Positions 10,864 to 25,594 of a DNA stretch of 64,000 bases are shown here, in pieces; within the stretch, counting starts at the first letter, position 1; every line of letters starts with the position of its first letter. The notes beneath the pieces were generated by a model. That model was not told where the DNA came from. It did no database searches and was given only the letters and a program-made list of their open reading frames with translations. The stretch covers positions 82,925,881 to 82,989,880 of the forward strand of contig CM043957.1 of the NCBI GenBank assembly GCA_014529385.2, read 5' to 3'. Made by a program: the position numbers and the translations under genes. The stretch comes from Adiantum capillus-veneris. Lineage: Eukaryota > Streptophyta > Polypodiopsida > Polypodiales > Pteridaceae.

Positions 10864-12355
10864 TCTTGGACAAATTTTGACTGCTTCATGAAAAGTTATT
10901 TAGTTTTGTAAGATATGAATTTTTTGGGCGGTTATCGAGATATAACACACTTGGATCGGAAGGGGTGGTGGCCTTTCGATCAAAATTTTATACATACATG
11001 CATACATATATATATATATATATATAAGTTTTTTTCTAAAAAAAGGGGTGTATAACCTTATCTATTACAACTACATAAAATTACATGGGTCTTAAGGGAT
11101 GATGACCTTTTTTACTGCAGGCTCTCAAAATGAACATTAAAAAATAACAAATACACATAAAAAAAATAAAGTTGGAATTAGTGGTTACTTTTGGATAATG
11201 GTTTTAAAAGGTTGTAAGCTAAACATGGATAACAATTGATATAGTCAATTGACACATGTAAAATGCATTTAAGGCTAGCATATTTGTTGTCTTGTTTGAA
11301 TGGATGCAGGTGAGCACTCTATCCTTTCTTGGAAAAATTTTGCCTTATTTTTTGAAGGTTTTTTGACCATGCAAATCTCCACCCAACCTCGCAATATATA
11401 GGCTCATAGTCGTCCATATATAGCACCCCTTGCTTGCATGTCTGTCTTGGCCCTTGGCCTCCCCGGTCTTACCCTAGGCATGACAAGAGGGTTCCTTTTT
11501 CATGAAGACTTTACCTGATGCATTTTAGAGAGAGGATATATAAGAAGAAAGGGCATCTGATCACACAAAAAAGGGGGAGGGAGGGGGTAGCATGGATTTC
11601 TGATGTAGGGACATAAAGGAGGTATATGATTTATATAGAGAATGTGGGACGTATAGTGGTAGCCCAAAAGTAACTTTCACTTAGTTAAGGCTACGTTCCT
11701 TTCCACGATGGGCTAGATCTAATCATTACATCCCCTTTTTTACCAGCTTGATTTTTGGAAAAAAGAAAATGTGTATTTTTAGGCCTAGGGCTTAAGGCTT
11801 GATCAAAGTTTGTTTAGCAGCTTCATCATTTCACTAAGCATCCAAATATAAGGGTCCATGAAAGCTCCATTGCATCGATAATGTTGACAAGGCATGATAT
11901 AAAGATTGCTTCTAAGGCTCATTCTCTAGAAAAAGACCCTAACACTACTAGGGATTTGAAAAAATACCGACGGTCACGGCTCAACACTTTTTGGAAAAGA
12001 TTATGGCATTGCTATTATCATCGGTATGAGTAGGCTATGAAACCAATGATAATACCAACGATGATACCCATGCTTTGTTGGGGCAAAGTATTTGAAACCC
12101 TCTTGTGGCCTCATTTTAAGTTTGCAGTGGCAAGAAAGAGAGAGAGGAAGGGAGTGCGACTGTAGAGCTGCAGGTAACCCTAGCTGCTCCACACCTCGTC
12201 CTTTCTTCACACTCTCCTCTTACTACTCTCCCTCTTCAAATCACACAATCAGATACACACACATACATCACACAAACACACACATGCAAGAGTAGATTTG
12301 TGCATACATTGCCATGTGCACACACATATACCTTCACACACATACACACACACAC
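10864..12355. other. Spacer between the large repeats, no gene seen
   Basis: It is AT-rich with a TA microsatellite near 11005-11025 and several A or T runs. CACTACTAGGG at 11943 resembles the outermost bases of a plant CACTA transposon, but no partner end was found. CA-rich tracts lie at 12240-12355. Nothing coding can be supported. Confidence 0.6.
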
Positions 12356-13971
12356 TTTGATATTGCTACTTGCCCAGATTGAGTAAAATAGGTTTTTTTT
12401 CCTTAGGTATCCTCCCCGGGTCACCTTATGGTTTTCAGCTCTTTTATCACTCTTACAATCACTTAACCTCTTTTATAGCTATATTTAGTATGGTAAAGAT
12501 CTCCTCCTTTCTTTGTTGTGACCCTATAAGGGTGTGTATGGACACCTATCGTATTCAAGATGGCTAGTTTTCTTACTTTTTTGCACTCAGCTTCCCCTTA
12601 GTTTTTTCCCCGCTGGGAAGCTACCTTGATAAAGGGTGCATGGTAAATGTAATGTCATAAAGGTAAGGGGAAAACGTGGAGGTTTAATCCCCACTTCTAC
12701 CGAAGTCCCTTCACACCCCGCTTGTCTCTCCCCCCCCCCCCTTGCCGCATTTCCTACTCTCAGGTTTCTATGTGCACCTAAACCTAAAGCTACATACTCC
12801 TAGCCCCCACTAAGGCAGCTGAATTGGTGACTCATAAGGAATGGTGCCCTGCAGGATTGTGCTTGTTGCTCGTTGCTCATCGGTATGGTGCAACCTCAAC
12901 CTGCTTCTATTTAACGAGGTGAAGGAGCTTTTTGCCCCTCACTTAGCCTTGTTTGTGTTTTTAATGTGTGTATTTGAAAGAGAGGGGTGTGCTCATTGCC
13001 ACTTACTATATGGATATGGAACTAACGGAGCAACCTTTTCAGGTTTGTCGAATTACCTGACTTGGTTTTGTTATGCATTGTAGCACTTTTGGTCAATGTA
13101 CTGCTCTCTTTCGAAAGGGCTATTCTGATGTTTTTTGTACTTTTGGTTTGCTACTTCTATGGGTTTGGGTATGAGCACTCTAACTGTTGGTTTAATACAA
13201 CTGTTTTGGAGACATTTCATCACTGTTGGTTGATACATATTATTTAAAAATTAAAAGGTTAAAAAAAGACCCTGGCTTTGTCGCTACTATTCATTGTCTA
13301 AAGAGCTCCTCGCATTTTTTTGATGACCAGGATCCTCACATATGGGCTTGATGGAGCCTCTATAGGCTGAGGATAGGCCCGCAGTTCTGTTTTCCATCAC
13401 CTTGTAAAAGGGGCTTACATTGGTGAACATTTGTATGATAGTACTATAAAAGTAGCTATGGTTTTGGAGTGCAAAAATAAAGGGTTGATCTTGTAGGCAG
13501 CTAGTGATAGTTCTCACACCACTTGCATGGGGTTTGTGGTTGAATGTGCTATAAATAGAGGATTTACGTAGCGCATGACAACACTATTGGATTTACTGCA
13601 TATTTTGGTTTTTATAAATAAGGGATTCAGCTTAAAGGCACTTAATGATGGTTCTCACATCACCTTTATGGGGTGACGTTTTTGCTGAATGAAGAGGATT
13701 TACGCATGGCATCACTACAATATTTGGTTTTTGGATGAGGGTACTTCAAAAAAAGGAGGTTAGAGTGGGACCTAGTTTCCTTGTTGGCCGTAATAATTTT
13801 TTGGTTTGATATTCATATATTTGGTCAAGCTTAAATCTTGAGCTAGTTTTTGGTAGGATAACACTGTAGTGCTTTTTATAAAAAAACTTGTCATTTACAG
13901 TCGATATGGATTCCAAAAAAAGATGGGTGAGTTTGAGGTGGTATAAATAAGACTGTGAGCACTTAAAGTGC
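12356..13971. repeat. Large direct repeat, copy 2
   Basis: This is the second copy of the 9096-10863 repeat, in the same orientation and with scattered differences. It lacks the 195-base segment. It ends immediately before a perfect hairpin. Confidence 0.85.
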
Positions 13972-13999
13972 AGATGGCGTCATCTGTTTGACGCCATCT
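13972..13999. repeat. Perfect hairpin, 11-bp arms
   Basis: AGATGGCGTCA (13972-13982) pairs with TGACGCCATCT (13989-13999) across a 6-base loop. It marks the exact point where the two large repeats stop matching. There is no T-run after it, and it is not a bacterial-type terminator. Confidence 0.7.
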
Positions 14000-14059
14000 C
14001 TCTTTTGAACTGTTATGTTCATTTGTGGTAATGTATTTAAGTGAAACAACCACACACAC

Positions 14060-15011
14060 TGTTGACGACTGGGTCAACAACACAACATAACTCAATGTTC
14101 GCACCAAAGTCTTATCTTCAGAAAGTTATGAAATGTTGCGGATTATGGTCATAGATATCATTTGTAATAAGTAGGAGTCTAGTTGCAGAAGCCGGGGTGC
14201 AATGGCACTTGCAGATTGTAAATACAAAACCATTTGACCCCTCAGACTCTATTTTAGGTTAACCTAAGGTGATCTTAGTATATAAGGTACCTAGGTCACT
14301 TTTGTAAAAAACTATTATCATAATCAAAGTTTAGTGCTGCCGTCTACTGTGTGTGAGAGAGAAAGAGAGAGAGCGTGAGCTTCATCCTGGCGCTACTCCC
14401 CGCTCGCTCATCGCATTGTAGATCCGATTGCACCATCGTGCTAGCCTCGACAAGAGCTACACGCCAACGCCAAGCATTCCTCGCAGAAAGGAGCATACGT
14501 GCTCGCGCATCTACGAGCTACTCCTGGCCGTAAGTATATCAAACAATGTCTGTTTTCTGCATGCAAGTACTCAGTAGAATCGTAGCGACATAAGCTACAC
14601 ATACGTACTCATATATTTCAGTTTTGGACACTTTCAGAATTCTGCTCTTTCTTCATACACGTCTTTTGCAGATGGGTCTAGAGCTAGGATTTTGAGTGTA
14701 GAGGCTTAGGGACAGGTGTATCCTAGTGGGGAGATGGTGTTCCTTAAGTTTCATACGATTCTGGTATGATTTGATGAGTTTCCTTCCATTGTGTGCATGT
14801 GGCTAGGTGGTGTAGTTGAGAGCAGTGAGACTCTAGGTTGTGGTTTAGTTGGCCTTCCAGAGTGTTGTATGTGTAGGATGGTCTCAGCCTGACAAGCTAG
14901 CGAGATTTCCTTCGTGTGCCTATCGTGTCATCTATGTCCTCAATTGACATTATGTTGATCTAGGTTGTGTTACATGCACTTTATGGGTGGTGTGATTCGC
15001 TCCCCGCAACA
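14060..15011 (+). repeat. 5' LTR of gypsy-like A
   Basis: This 952-base LTR starts TGTTGACGAC and ends CCGCAACA. A TATATAAGG box at 14279-14287 is a plausible promoter, also present in the other LTR. It carries about 28 bases near 14470-14500 that the 3' LTR lacks. Confidence 0.93.
14279..14287 (+). promoter_or_regulatory. TATA box in 5' LTR of gypsy-like A
   Basis: TATATAAGG is conserved at the matching position in the 3' LTR (24829-24837). An LTR promoter is expected here, with transcription toward the internal region. Confidence 0.5.
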
Positions 15012-15030
15012 TTGGCACCGTTGGCAGGGA
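15012..15030 (+). other. Primer-binding site of gypsy-like A
   Basis: TTGGCACCGTTGGCAGGGA follows the 5' LTR. It resembles the TGGCGCCGTTGCCGGGG site used by many plant Athila/Tat-type gypsy elements, with a few changes. Confidence 0.7.
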
Positions 15031-15549
15031 TACAAGGAGTTAGGTAGGTATTCCTACTAACACTTGTGTGATGGTTGCTAGCTTTAGTTTTGGCTAAAGA
15101 AAACATTTTTCTTAAGTGGATCCGGAAGAGGTTATTTCGCGATCAAGTGGATAGCCAGGAAGCGTGTGTCTTGTCGAGGGTCTGCGACTAGGTAGATTTA
15201 GTTAGGATTTGTAGATTAGAGTAGTTGTTGTGGTGGTTGAGTGGTTTGTGAGGTGATAAAAGCGTTTGCTAGTCCGTGTGTGGCATTGAAGCGTTTTTCT
15301 ACTCATAGATGCAAAACCCATATTATTTGTAGGAGTAGCTTTAGGTAAGTGATATGATTATGATCTAGAGCTATTCATCATTGATTTATTTGCTAAAGTG
15401 CTTGTTTGCATTTGAAATCACTGAAAAGTCTGCCTTTGAGAAAAAAATGCAATAAAAAGAGTTATGTTGACTTTTTTGCATGATTGATTGATGCTGAGGA
15501 TATAAGAGGGCACGTGCAAGGGATATGTGAACAAAAACTGCAATTCTGT

Positions 15550-17575
15550 AACCTTGGACTTTATACGCATATAAAGTCTCAAGGACCATCTGGAGACCAA
15601 ATCTGAAAAATCTGACTGCACCAGTGTGTTCAAATCTGACTGCACCAGTGTATTCAAAAGGCATCATTTACCCTAGGAAGACCTTGAGTGGGGAGTTTTG
15701 GCATAGATTTGGGGACCAAAATCCAAAAGATAGAGTGGTTGTGACTAAAAAAGCAAAAACTTGTGTTTGTGAGCACTTTTGAGCTTTAAATTTTGTTGTA
15801 AACACATGTACATGTTGCTAATGATAAAGGGAACTTAGAATAGAAACAGATTTGAAATATGAGATAGTAGAATTTATACACGTATAAAGTCTCCAGCACC
15901 ATCCTGAAACAAAATTTTGAAAATCTGACTGCACCAATGAGTTCAGAAGGGGGGTTTTACTCTAAGTACACCTTGAAACTAAAGTTTTGAACAACTCTTG
16001 ACACCCAAAAGGCAAAAGGCGGAGTATCGAAAATGGAAAATATAGAAACTTGAGATTCTGGGCACAATTTTGCATGAAAATTGGTAGAAGTGCTTGAAAA
16101 CTAGTGCTAGAGGACTTGGGGATGCTTGTGGATGAGTTCTGTCCAAAAACTTCATCAGCAGACATCATATGTGTATGAAGTTTCAAGGGTGAGTCTGGCA
16201 ATAATTTTGAAGTTTTGACATTATACCCATCTTCTGCATGTTGTGTTGAGCACATACACCAAATTTCATGTCATTTGGGCTTATAGATTGAAAATTGGGG
16301 GGGATTTTACTCTTTCTGGGAATTTCCTTGTAGAAGTGACGATTTTGTGCATTTTTGACATACAAAATTTTTTGTGAGCACATATTCTTGTTCCACACGC
16401 TAAGGGGCACCTCTAGTAGAAACATAACTAAAATCTGAGCAAAAGACTTTATACGCGTATGAAGTCTCAAGGCCAGATCTGAGAGTCAAAATTTACAACT
16501 AAGTGTACCCTTGTGATCTACAGCATTTAGAAAGCATATGGACCAAATTTCATCAAATTTGAATCAATCTTGAGCTTTCAAAGACCATAAACGCATCTAA
16601 GCAAGTGAATGCTTGTATTGGCCATAACTTGCTCAAAAAGTATCAAAATTCAATTCTGAAACTTGTAGTGAGTTGCTAGTGTTGTGAGGAACCTCTGGAG
16701 TGAAACTCGCTTCATTTTGACAAGTTAGACTTTATATGCATATGAAATCTAAAGGGCACTTTTAGAGACCAAAATTGAAATCCGAGCTTACCAGGGTGTT
16801 AAGCACCACAAGACAAGCTTATTGACCAAATTTTGTGAAAATCTGAGCACATAGACTTTATACGCGTATGAAGTCTCAAGGCCATATCTGACAGTCAAAT
16901 TGCACTTTTGACCACATAGGAGGGTTGAAAATGATGTGTTAAGCTTGCTTGCAAATTTTCATCTCATTTGGACACATACTTTTGCATTTAAAGAGACTTT
17001 GCAAATACAAGACTGAAAAGGTAAAAAGGAGGTGATTTTGAGCAATTTTGACCTCCAAACTTTGCTGTAATCCCATATTCTTGTTCTATGCATCAAGGAG
17101 TACTTTGGGAAGAAATATGAGTGAATTCTGAGCCAAAAGACTTCATACGCGTATGAAGCCTCATAGGTCAGATTTGGGTCAAAACAAACATTTGAGTATA
17201 CCCTAGTGTCCTAGAGGATAAAAGAAGTCCCTAGCCAAAATTTCATAGGATTTGGAGCTCATTTGGGCTTGCAAAGAGCAAAAGAGAGAAAACTACAGAT
17301 TCAGGCTTGTATTGGTCTTAACTTGCTAAAAAAATGTCTAAATTGAATTTTGAAACTTGTTGAGAGTTGCTTGAGTGATAAGGAATCACTGGAACAAAAG
17401 TCATCTCAATCTTCCACAAAAGACTTTATACGCGTATAATGTCTCAAGTGTCAAAATAAAGGCCAAATTCACAAACTGAGCATGCCAGTGGGTAGAGGAC
17501 ATCAAAAAGAGCTCACATACCAAATTTTGTCAGATTTTGAGCACATAGACTTTATACACGTATGATGTCTCATTT
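15550..17575 (+). repeat. Tandem array with nine regularly spaced palindromic cores
   Basis: Nine copies of a palindromic core close to TTTATACGCGTATGAAGT lie near 15557, 15872, 16161, 16445, 16727, 16853, 17138, 17421 and 17547. Spacing is mostly 283-290 bases with two short steps of 126, and copies 5-6 repeat at 8-9 with a 694-base period. Sequence between cores is also related, so this is a diverged higher-order tandem repeat. It fills the untranslated leader between primer-binding site and gag. Possible roles such as packaging, dimerisation or regulation are guesses. Confidence 0.85.
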
Positions 17576-17804
17576 GCCAAAGTAGAGGTCGGAAGTTACA
17601 TCTGAGCTCATAGAAGTGTTAAGCACTGTAAAGTAAGCCTAGCGACCAAGTCTCAACAAAGTTGGGTCACATTTGGTCAAGAAATGAGCAAAAATCCTTG
17701 ATCCTGAAACTGTTTTAAGTGCCGTTTCAAGTGCAGTTCACTAAAACTGCTCCAACTTTTGATAGAGAACTCGCAATTGAGTCAGGTATAGCTAGGAAGA
17801 AACC

Positions 17805-19484
17805 TTGCGGGCAATAGGACCCAAATCCAAACTTTTAGGGTATCCAGAACTAGTTTTCACAGACCAAAAGAGCCACAATTTCTTGACTTTTAGGGACCCG
17901 ATCAAGGGCAAAAGATGCTTATTAAGGACTATCTTGAGTGTGTTAAGTGGGCCTGACATTAAGAAAGCTAAGATCATCAGGATGGAAAGCCAATCTACCA
18001 ATCCTTTTGTAGATATGAATAGAGGTATGACAAGCCATGCTAGAAGTACTAAAATGCCAATCTATCCACATTTTGACACAAACCCACACAATGCACTAGA
18101 AAGACATGGATATTTTGTCAATGAAGGACCACAGATATCTCCACCAAACATGAGAATTTCTACAAGAATTCCAAAAAGGGAGCCACCTGGATTCCCTTCT
18201 AAAGCGATAACGAGAGATGAAATGATCACACAAATGGCCAGCATGCCTCCTCAAGTGAATTTGCCTAATGGACCATGGCTATACCCAGATGCAGCCATAG
18301 AGCATGAATTTTATAGAGGTGGAATTCCGGTCACAACAGGACCATATGTACCATCACCACCCCCTATAAACTACTCCTATACAAATCAGAGTAGAACCTT
18401 GAGAAGATATGATACTAAGAGTGAGAGTGAGACATCTTCTCAGAGGAGTGATTCACCAAGAATCCAACCCACAATAAAGCCAAAGATATCTAGTGAGAAA
18501 ATGAAGCTTATAGAAGGATTAGCTTAGAGACTTGCTCCTCTAGTTAAATCTAATCTCCAAGAACCTCTATGGTGCAAGATTGAGAGAAAATGGACAAACC
18601 ATACAAGAGAAAACTGTTACTACGACATGGAAAATGCTAAGGAAAGGTATGTACAACTTATTCCAGTGGCACCTACTCCACCTAGATACGCTATGGGGAA
18701 TGCGCCAGGACCAATTGGAGTTGAAAGACCACGGATTTGTCTTCGGACAACAAACTCCAATGCCAAGTGCTAGAATGCCTATAAACATGAGATACATGCA
18801 GATGATGGAAGCATCTCATAAACAAGCACTAGTACCAGCTCCAATGTATTATAACTACCAAAGTGGGTACTGTCCTTCGAAGTGACAGAAGATGAGAGAA
18901 ACACATGGAATGGTGAGGGCGGTACAACCTCCACCTCTTGCATTTCAACCTGAAGAAATAAGGTATGAGATGGACGAAAGGACATTGCGATTCATTATGA
19001 ATCGAGGATTAGCTAGGTGAGAGCCTACTTATAGCCTAGAGGAACTGCAAGAAGAAGCTCCTCAACCAGATTCTCACAAAAGTCATGAGAATCATGTGGT
19101 CAAAAAATGTCCTCAAACGGAGATCACTCAAGTTGTCTTGATTGTGGCGTCATTCACATGATCCCCGACTATCCAAAAAACCCAAACCAAGTCATCAAGA
19201 TTGCAATGAATGTCTCACGAATCGTTCAGCTACCCAGTAGCTTGGAAAATGAAAATGTTGTACCAGATCAAGTAGTTACAAGAGCACAAGCTCAAAAGGA
19301 AGCTGCTAAGAACCGAGAGACAGAGAAAACAAAAATTGATGCGAGTCTAGAGATGGGTGAGCCAAAGACCGACGCAACGAGTCAAAAAACCAAGAGCAAA
19401 CGAAACAGCTGGAAAGCTAGAAAGGTTAGGATGAAAGCACGTAAGGAAGGAGAGAAGAAATCCCTAGTTGAGAAGCTTACCTAA
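17805..19484 (+). pseudogene. gag-like region of gypsy-like A, broken
   Basis: The first open stretch (17805-18527) codes a Pro/Ser-rich protein; the Met at 17982 (MESQSTNPF) is as likely a start as 17805. After a stop, reading continues with WCKIERKWTNHT, a Cys/His pattern seen in plant gag-like proteins. It resumes at 19107-19484, where CLDCGVIHMIPDYP looks like a CCHC zinc knuckle with one residue missing and its last Cys changed to Tyr. The tail is highly basic. Gag would form the particle; this copy has many stops. The family was not pinned down. Confidence 0.6.
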
Positions 19485-20478
19485 GCTGAAGAGAAGATAA
19501 TACAAAATCGGAGAGGGTTTCACCTTCTCTCACGCAGATGTCTCAACTTCCAGAAGAACCATCCACAGATGAGAAATCGAGAAGTGCTAGTTCGGGAGGA
19601 CCAATGTTGGTCTAGAAGGTTAATGAGCATTTAGATGACCTCCCAAAAGACTATGAAACACAGCTCAAAACAACCAAACCCAAGAACAGAGATGGATGAC
19701 ATATCCATATGCGGAACTAGAAAAGGACAGGATTGAAATGTGCAAGAAAATGATTCAAAAAACCCAAGCTTTACTAGAACCACCAGTTGGAAAACCCAAG
19801 GGTGTGATCCCTATTCTACCTACACCAGTAATCCCACCAATCTAGGAACGAAAAGAGCTAGATTCTAGTCATGAGCACGGACCAAAGTTCAAGGACTCCA
19901 CATTAGAGCCGAGAATAGTGCTGAATACCATGGATAACTCTTCCAAGGGATTTCACATAGACATACCTGAGAGTGGATAAATACATAGATGGTCTCAACG
20001 AATTGTGGAAACAAATGAGAGAGGCCAATGAAGCGAGTGATCTAAGTAGACGAGTAAACCAAACGAGTGATGGAAGAGGAGTGTCTCTTCCACCAATAGA
20101 GGAAATTGAGATCGAATAAACCTAGAAGTGGAATCGTATTGGGGAGACAAAGGATCTGTACAGTCTATGGACAATCAATCCCATTTGCTAAGAACACTAC
20201 CATTCTATACGGGAGAGTATGAGGCCAAGTCAGATGTTGTTGCAGTCCCATCACAGAGACTGTCTCTGAACAAGGTCATAGATTCAAAAGGGATGATAGA
20301 TATTCTATCTACCCCAATCACTTGTATGATAACATTAGCCCGAGTTTCTTAGAATATGACCAAACATGTGGGCTACTATGGGAAAATGCCTAGAGAAATT
20401 TGGTGTTAAAAAACCAATGACTCAAATCAAGGAAGGGATCAAAGAGCTAGAAATTCCTCAGCTAAATCCTAGACCCCA
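19485..20478 (+). other. Decayed coding linker between gag and protease
   Basis: Fragments such as TYPYAELEKDRIEMCKK and PFYTGEYEAKSD read in the element's direction but in changing frames, with several stops. They look like the C-terminal gag or pre-protease region. No named domain was recognised. Confidence 0.5.
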
Positions 20479-21097
20479 GTGCCTCTAAACAAGGTAGGCG
20501 AGTATTATGAGGGAGAAAATGGGAACACCACTCTTCCTATGGAATTCAATGGTGTAAAAACCATGGCAATCCTTGACAGTGGAGCGGGTGTTTCCATCGC
20601 AACAAAAGAGGTCTGGAAAAAAATGGGGAAAACTAGCAGTGAGGGCTACAAGGATGAAACTGCAACTTGCAGATGGACACATGGAAAGGCCCATAGGACT
20701 GCTAGAAAAAGTGGTTGTTACTTCTTGTGGCATTGAATTTGAGCAAACCTTTGCTATTGTTGACTTTGGCAAGAAGAATAACTATGATATTATTCTAGGA
20801 AGACCGTTCATGCAACAACTGAAAATGGTCCAAGACTGGGGTTATGACCATATCTACTTGAGACATATGGAAACCACAACAAGGGTAAATTTAAAGGACC
20901 ATAGTTACAGGGATGTGACAAGAACACCTATGGAAGAGTTTGATTCCGCTACTGTAGCAGGATCAGAACTTCCAGCATGGTTGGGAAAGCCTAAAGAACT
21001 GTGGATATGTGGAGCTTCACAAAGCTTAACACGAGAGGAAGGCATCCTAGAAAGGGCAATTGAAGATGAGGATTATATCCCAGAACCCTTTCCTTAG
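20479..21097 (+). pseudogene. Retropepsin-like aspartic protease of gypsy-like A
   Basis: AILDSGAGVSIATKEVW (around 20560-20620) has the aspartic protease DSGA active site. After a frameshift near 20640 the frame at 20573-21097 continues with ADGHMERPIG, and YDIILGRPFMQQLKMVQDW contains the ILG motif near the protease C-terminus. The order and spacing are those of plant retrotransposon proteases that cleave the Gag polyprotein. One shift breaks it. After it comes a short acidic region, then the W-x-x-K ORF rather than a reverse transcriptase. Confidence 0.8.
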
Positions 21098-21358
21098 GAA
21101 GAATTAGAGCCACATGGATGGGAACACATCTTGGCTACTCTGGATGTGTGCACTATTCAAGAAAGTCCAACAATGAAGTTTTGTGATGAAGATGGCTTTG
21201 ATGTCGTTCCTTACTTTGCAGTGAGTGTAATCCAGGAAAATGAAGACAAAGAAGAAGACGAGTTCTACGACTCTGTAGAACACTTGGAGCTCTAAGAAGA
21301 TACCGACAACGGAAATCCGAACGACCCAACAAGTGATAAGCACAAAACTTTAACTAAT

Positions 21359-22324
21359 GTGTGGTTTTATGATTGTCCGGATCAGAAACCCAGGAACCCA
21401 TGTCACCGCTACACAAATAGAGTGCATCAAAAGTGGATTCCAATATCCACAGTGGAAACGCAACCGCAGCAAGCACCCTCATACATGGCTCCTATCCATG
21501 AGGAAAAGACTCAGCCAAAAATAACACAACCATGTCAACGAGCTAACAACGCTCTAATCAAGTGGATCACAAAGTCATCCCAGAAACAACAACCCAAGAG
21601 CAAACAGACAGTAACTTTCCATAACCAGCCAAACCACAAAGGGAAAGTGCTAGAATGCAGCCTTGTGGAGGATAGTAGTGATAGTGATGATTCTTATGAC
21701 ATTCCTTACGAGAAACTCACATCATCACCATCACTAGCAACTTCAGTAACAACCAAGGACGGCCAAAAGAAAAGAACAACGAGTTAGAACCAAAAAGTTC
21801 GACAAATCTGGATACCAAAGAGCCCGATTGGCCAAAAACAAGTATGGATCAAGAAAACGAAGATCTTTGATGAAAAATCACAAGATCCACTGCCATCGGA
21901 AAAACAGTCGAAGCCTACAAGAAAATCTAGGAAAAACACAAAGTCGCAAGCTTCCGCAACTCAGATTTGGGTTTCAAAGAAGTTGACACAAGCACAAAGA
22001 GGTCAGGGGATCATTTGGATTCCAAAACGATTAAATGGTCAACTCCCAAAGTATCAACTCCCAACGTCTGAATCTCGTCCTCAACCAAGAGTGCAAGATG
22101 TGAAGGAAAGACCGTTGAAGACTCACACAAAGACAAGGTGGATCCCAAAGAAGACTCTTCAAACACAAACGAAGCAGGGACAAGTATGGGTTTCCAAACG
22201 AGAATCACCAACAAAACAACCAAAAATCACAAAGAAGTGGGTCCCAAAGGATACCGAAAACACTGTTGTTACTACACTGTCACTTGAATTCTTTCAATTC
22301 CTCCTACAGTTACAGTACAATTAG
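21359..22324 (+). pseudogene. Basic ORF with about nine W-[IV]-x-K repeats, function unknown
   Basis: One frame runs from 21359 to 22324 with a single TAG at 21785. The protein is rich in Lys, Gln and Pro and has an acidic patch, EDSSDSDDSYD. It carries repeated motifs QKWIPI, IKWITK, QIWIPK, QVWIKK, QIWVSK, IIWIPK, TRWIPK, QVWVSK and KKWVPK, spaced about 15-40 residues apart. It sits where polymerase would normally follow protease. The repeats suggest a nucleic-acid or protein-binding chain, but that is inference; I do not recognise the family. Confidence 0.55.
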
Positions 22325-24590
<2,266 letters not shown>

Positions 24591-24596
24591 GATCGC

Positions 24597-24608
24597 GGAG
24601 GGGGGGAG
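24597..24608 (+). other. Polypurine tract of gypsy-like A
   Basis: GGAGGGGGGGAG abuts the 3' LTR. Upstream the sequence reads like the Arg/Gly-rich tail typical of DBP2 helicases, so the tract may overlap the captured gene's end. Confidence 0.85.
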
Positions 24609-25524
24609 TGTTGATGGCTGGGTCAACAACACAACATAACTCAATGTTCGCACCAAAGTCTTATCTTCTGAGAGTTATGAAATGTTGCGGATTATGGTCA
24701 TAAATATCATTTGTAATAAGTAGGTAGTCTGCTTGCAGAAGCCGGGGTGCAATGGCACTTCCAGATTGTAAATACAAAGCCATTTGACCCCTCAAACTCT
24801 ATTTTAGGTTAACCTAAAGTGATGTTAGTATATAAGGTGCCTAGGTCACTTTTGTAAAAAACTATTATCATAATCAAAGTTTAGCGTTGCCGTCTACCGT
24901 GTGTGAGAGAGAAAGAGAGAGAGCATGAGCTTCATCCTGGTGCTACTCCCCGCTCGCTCATCGGATTGTAGATCCGATTGCACCATTGTGCTAGCCTCGG
25001 CAAGAGCGGAACGGAGCATATGCGCTCGCGCATCTACGAGCTACTCGTGGCCGTAAGTATATCAAACGATCTCTGTTTTCTGCGTGCAAGTAGTCATTAG
25101 AATCGTAGCGACATAAGCTACGCATACGTACTCATAGATTTCAGTTTTGAACACTTTCAGAATTCTGCTCTGTCTTCATACACGTTTTTTGCAGATTGAT
25201 CTAGCGCTAGGATTTTGAGTGTAGAGGCTTAGGGACAGGTGTATCCTAGTGGGGGGATGGTGTTTCTTAAGTTTCATGCGACTCTGGTATGATTTGATGA
25301 GTTTCCTTCCGTTGTGTGTATGTGGCTAGGTGGTGTAGTTGAGAGCAGTGAGACTCTAGGTTGTGGTTTAGTTGGCCTTCCAGAGTGTTGTATGTGTAGG
25401 ATGGTCTCAGCCTAACAAGCTAGCGAGATTTCCTTCGTGTGCCTATCGTCTCATCTGTGTCCTCGATTGACGTTGATCTAGGTTGTGTTACATGCACTTT
25501 ATGGGTGGTGTGATTCGCTCCCGC

Positions 25525-25528
<4 letters not shown>
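24609..25528 (+). repeat. 3' LTR of gypsy-like A
   Basis: This 920-base LTR starts TGTTGATGGC and ends CCGCAACA, with the TATA box at 24829-24837. It is closely similar to 14060-15011 apart from small deletions. Confidence 0.93.

Positions 25529-25592
<64 letters not shown>
25529..25592. repeat. (CA)32 microsatellite
   Basis: This pure CA run begins at the exact end of the 3' LTR. It is the target into which gypsy-like A inserted, judging from CACAC at the other flank. ORFs through it code only Thr-His or Cys-Val runs. Confidence 0.95.

Positions 25593-25594
<2 letters not shown>

Noticed and set aside
15550-17575. Regularly spaced repeats as a CRISPR-like array
   Set aside because: Sequence between the cores is itself repeated and diverged, the unit is about 285 bases, and the context is a plant LTR element leader.
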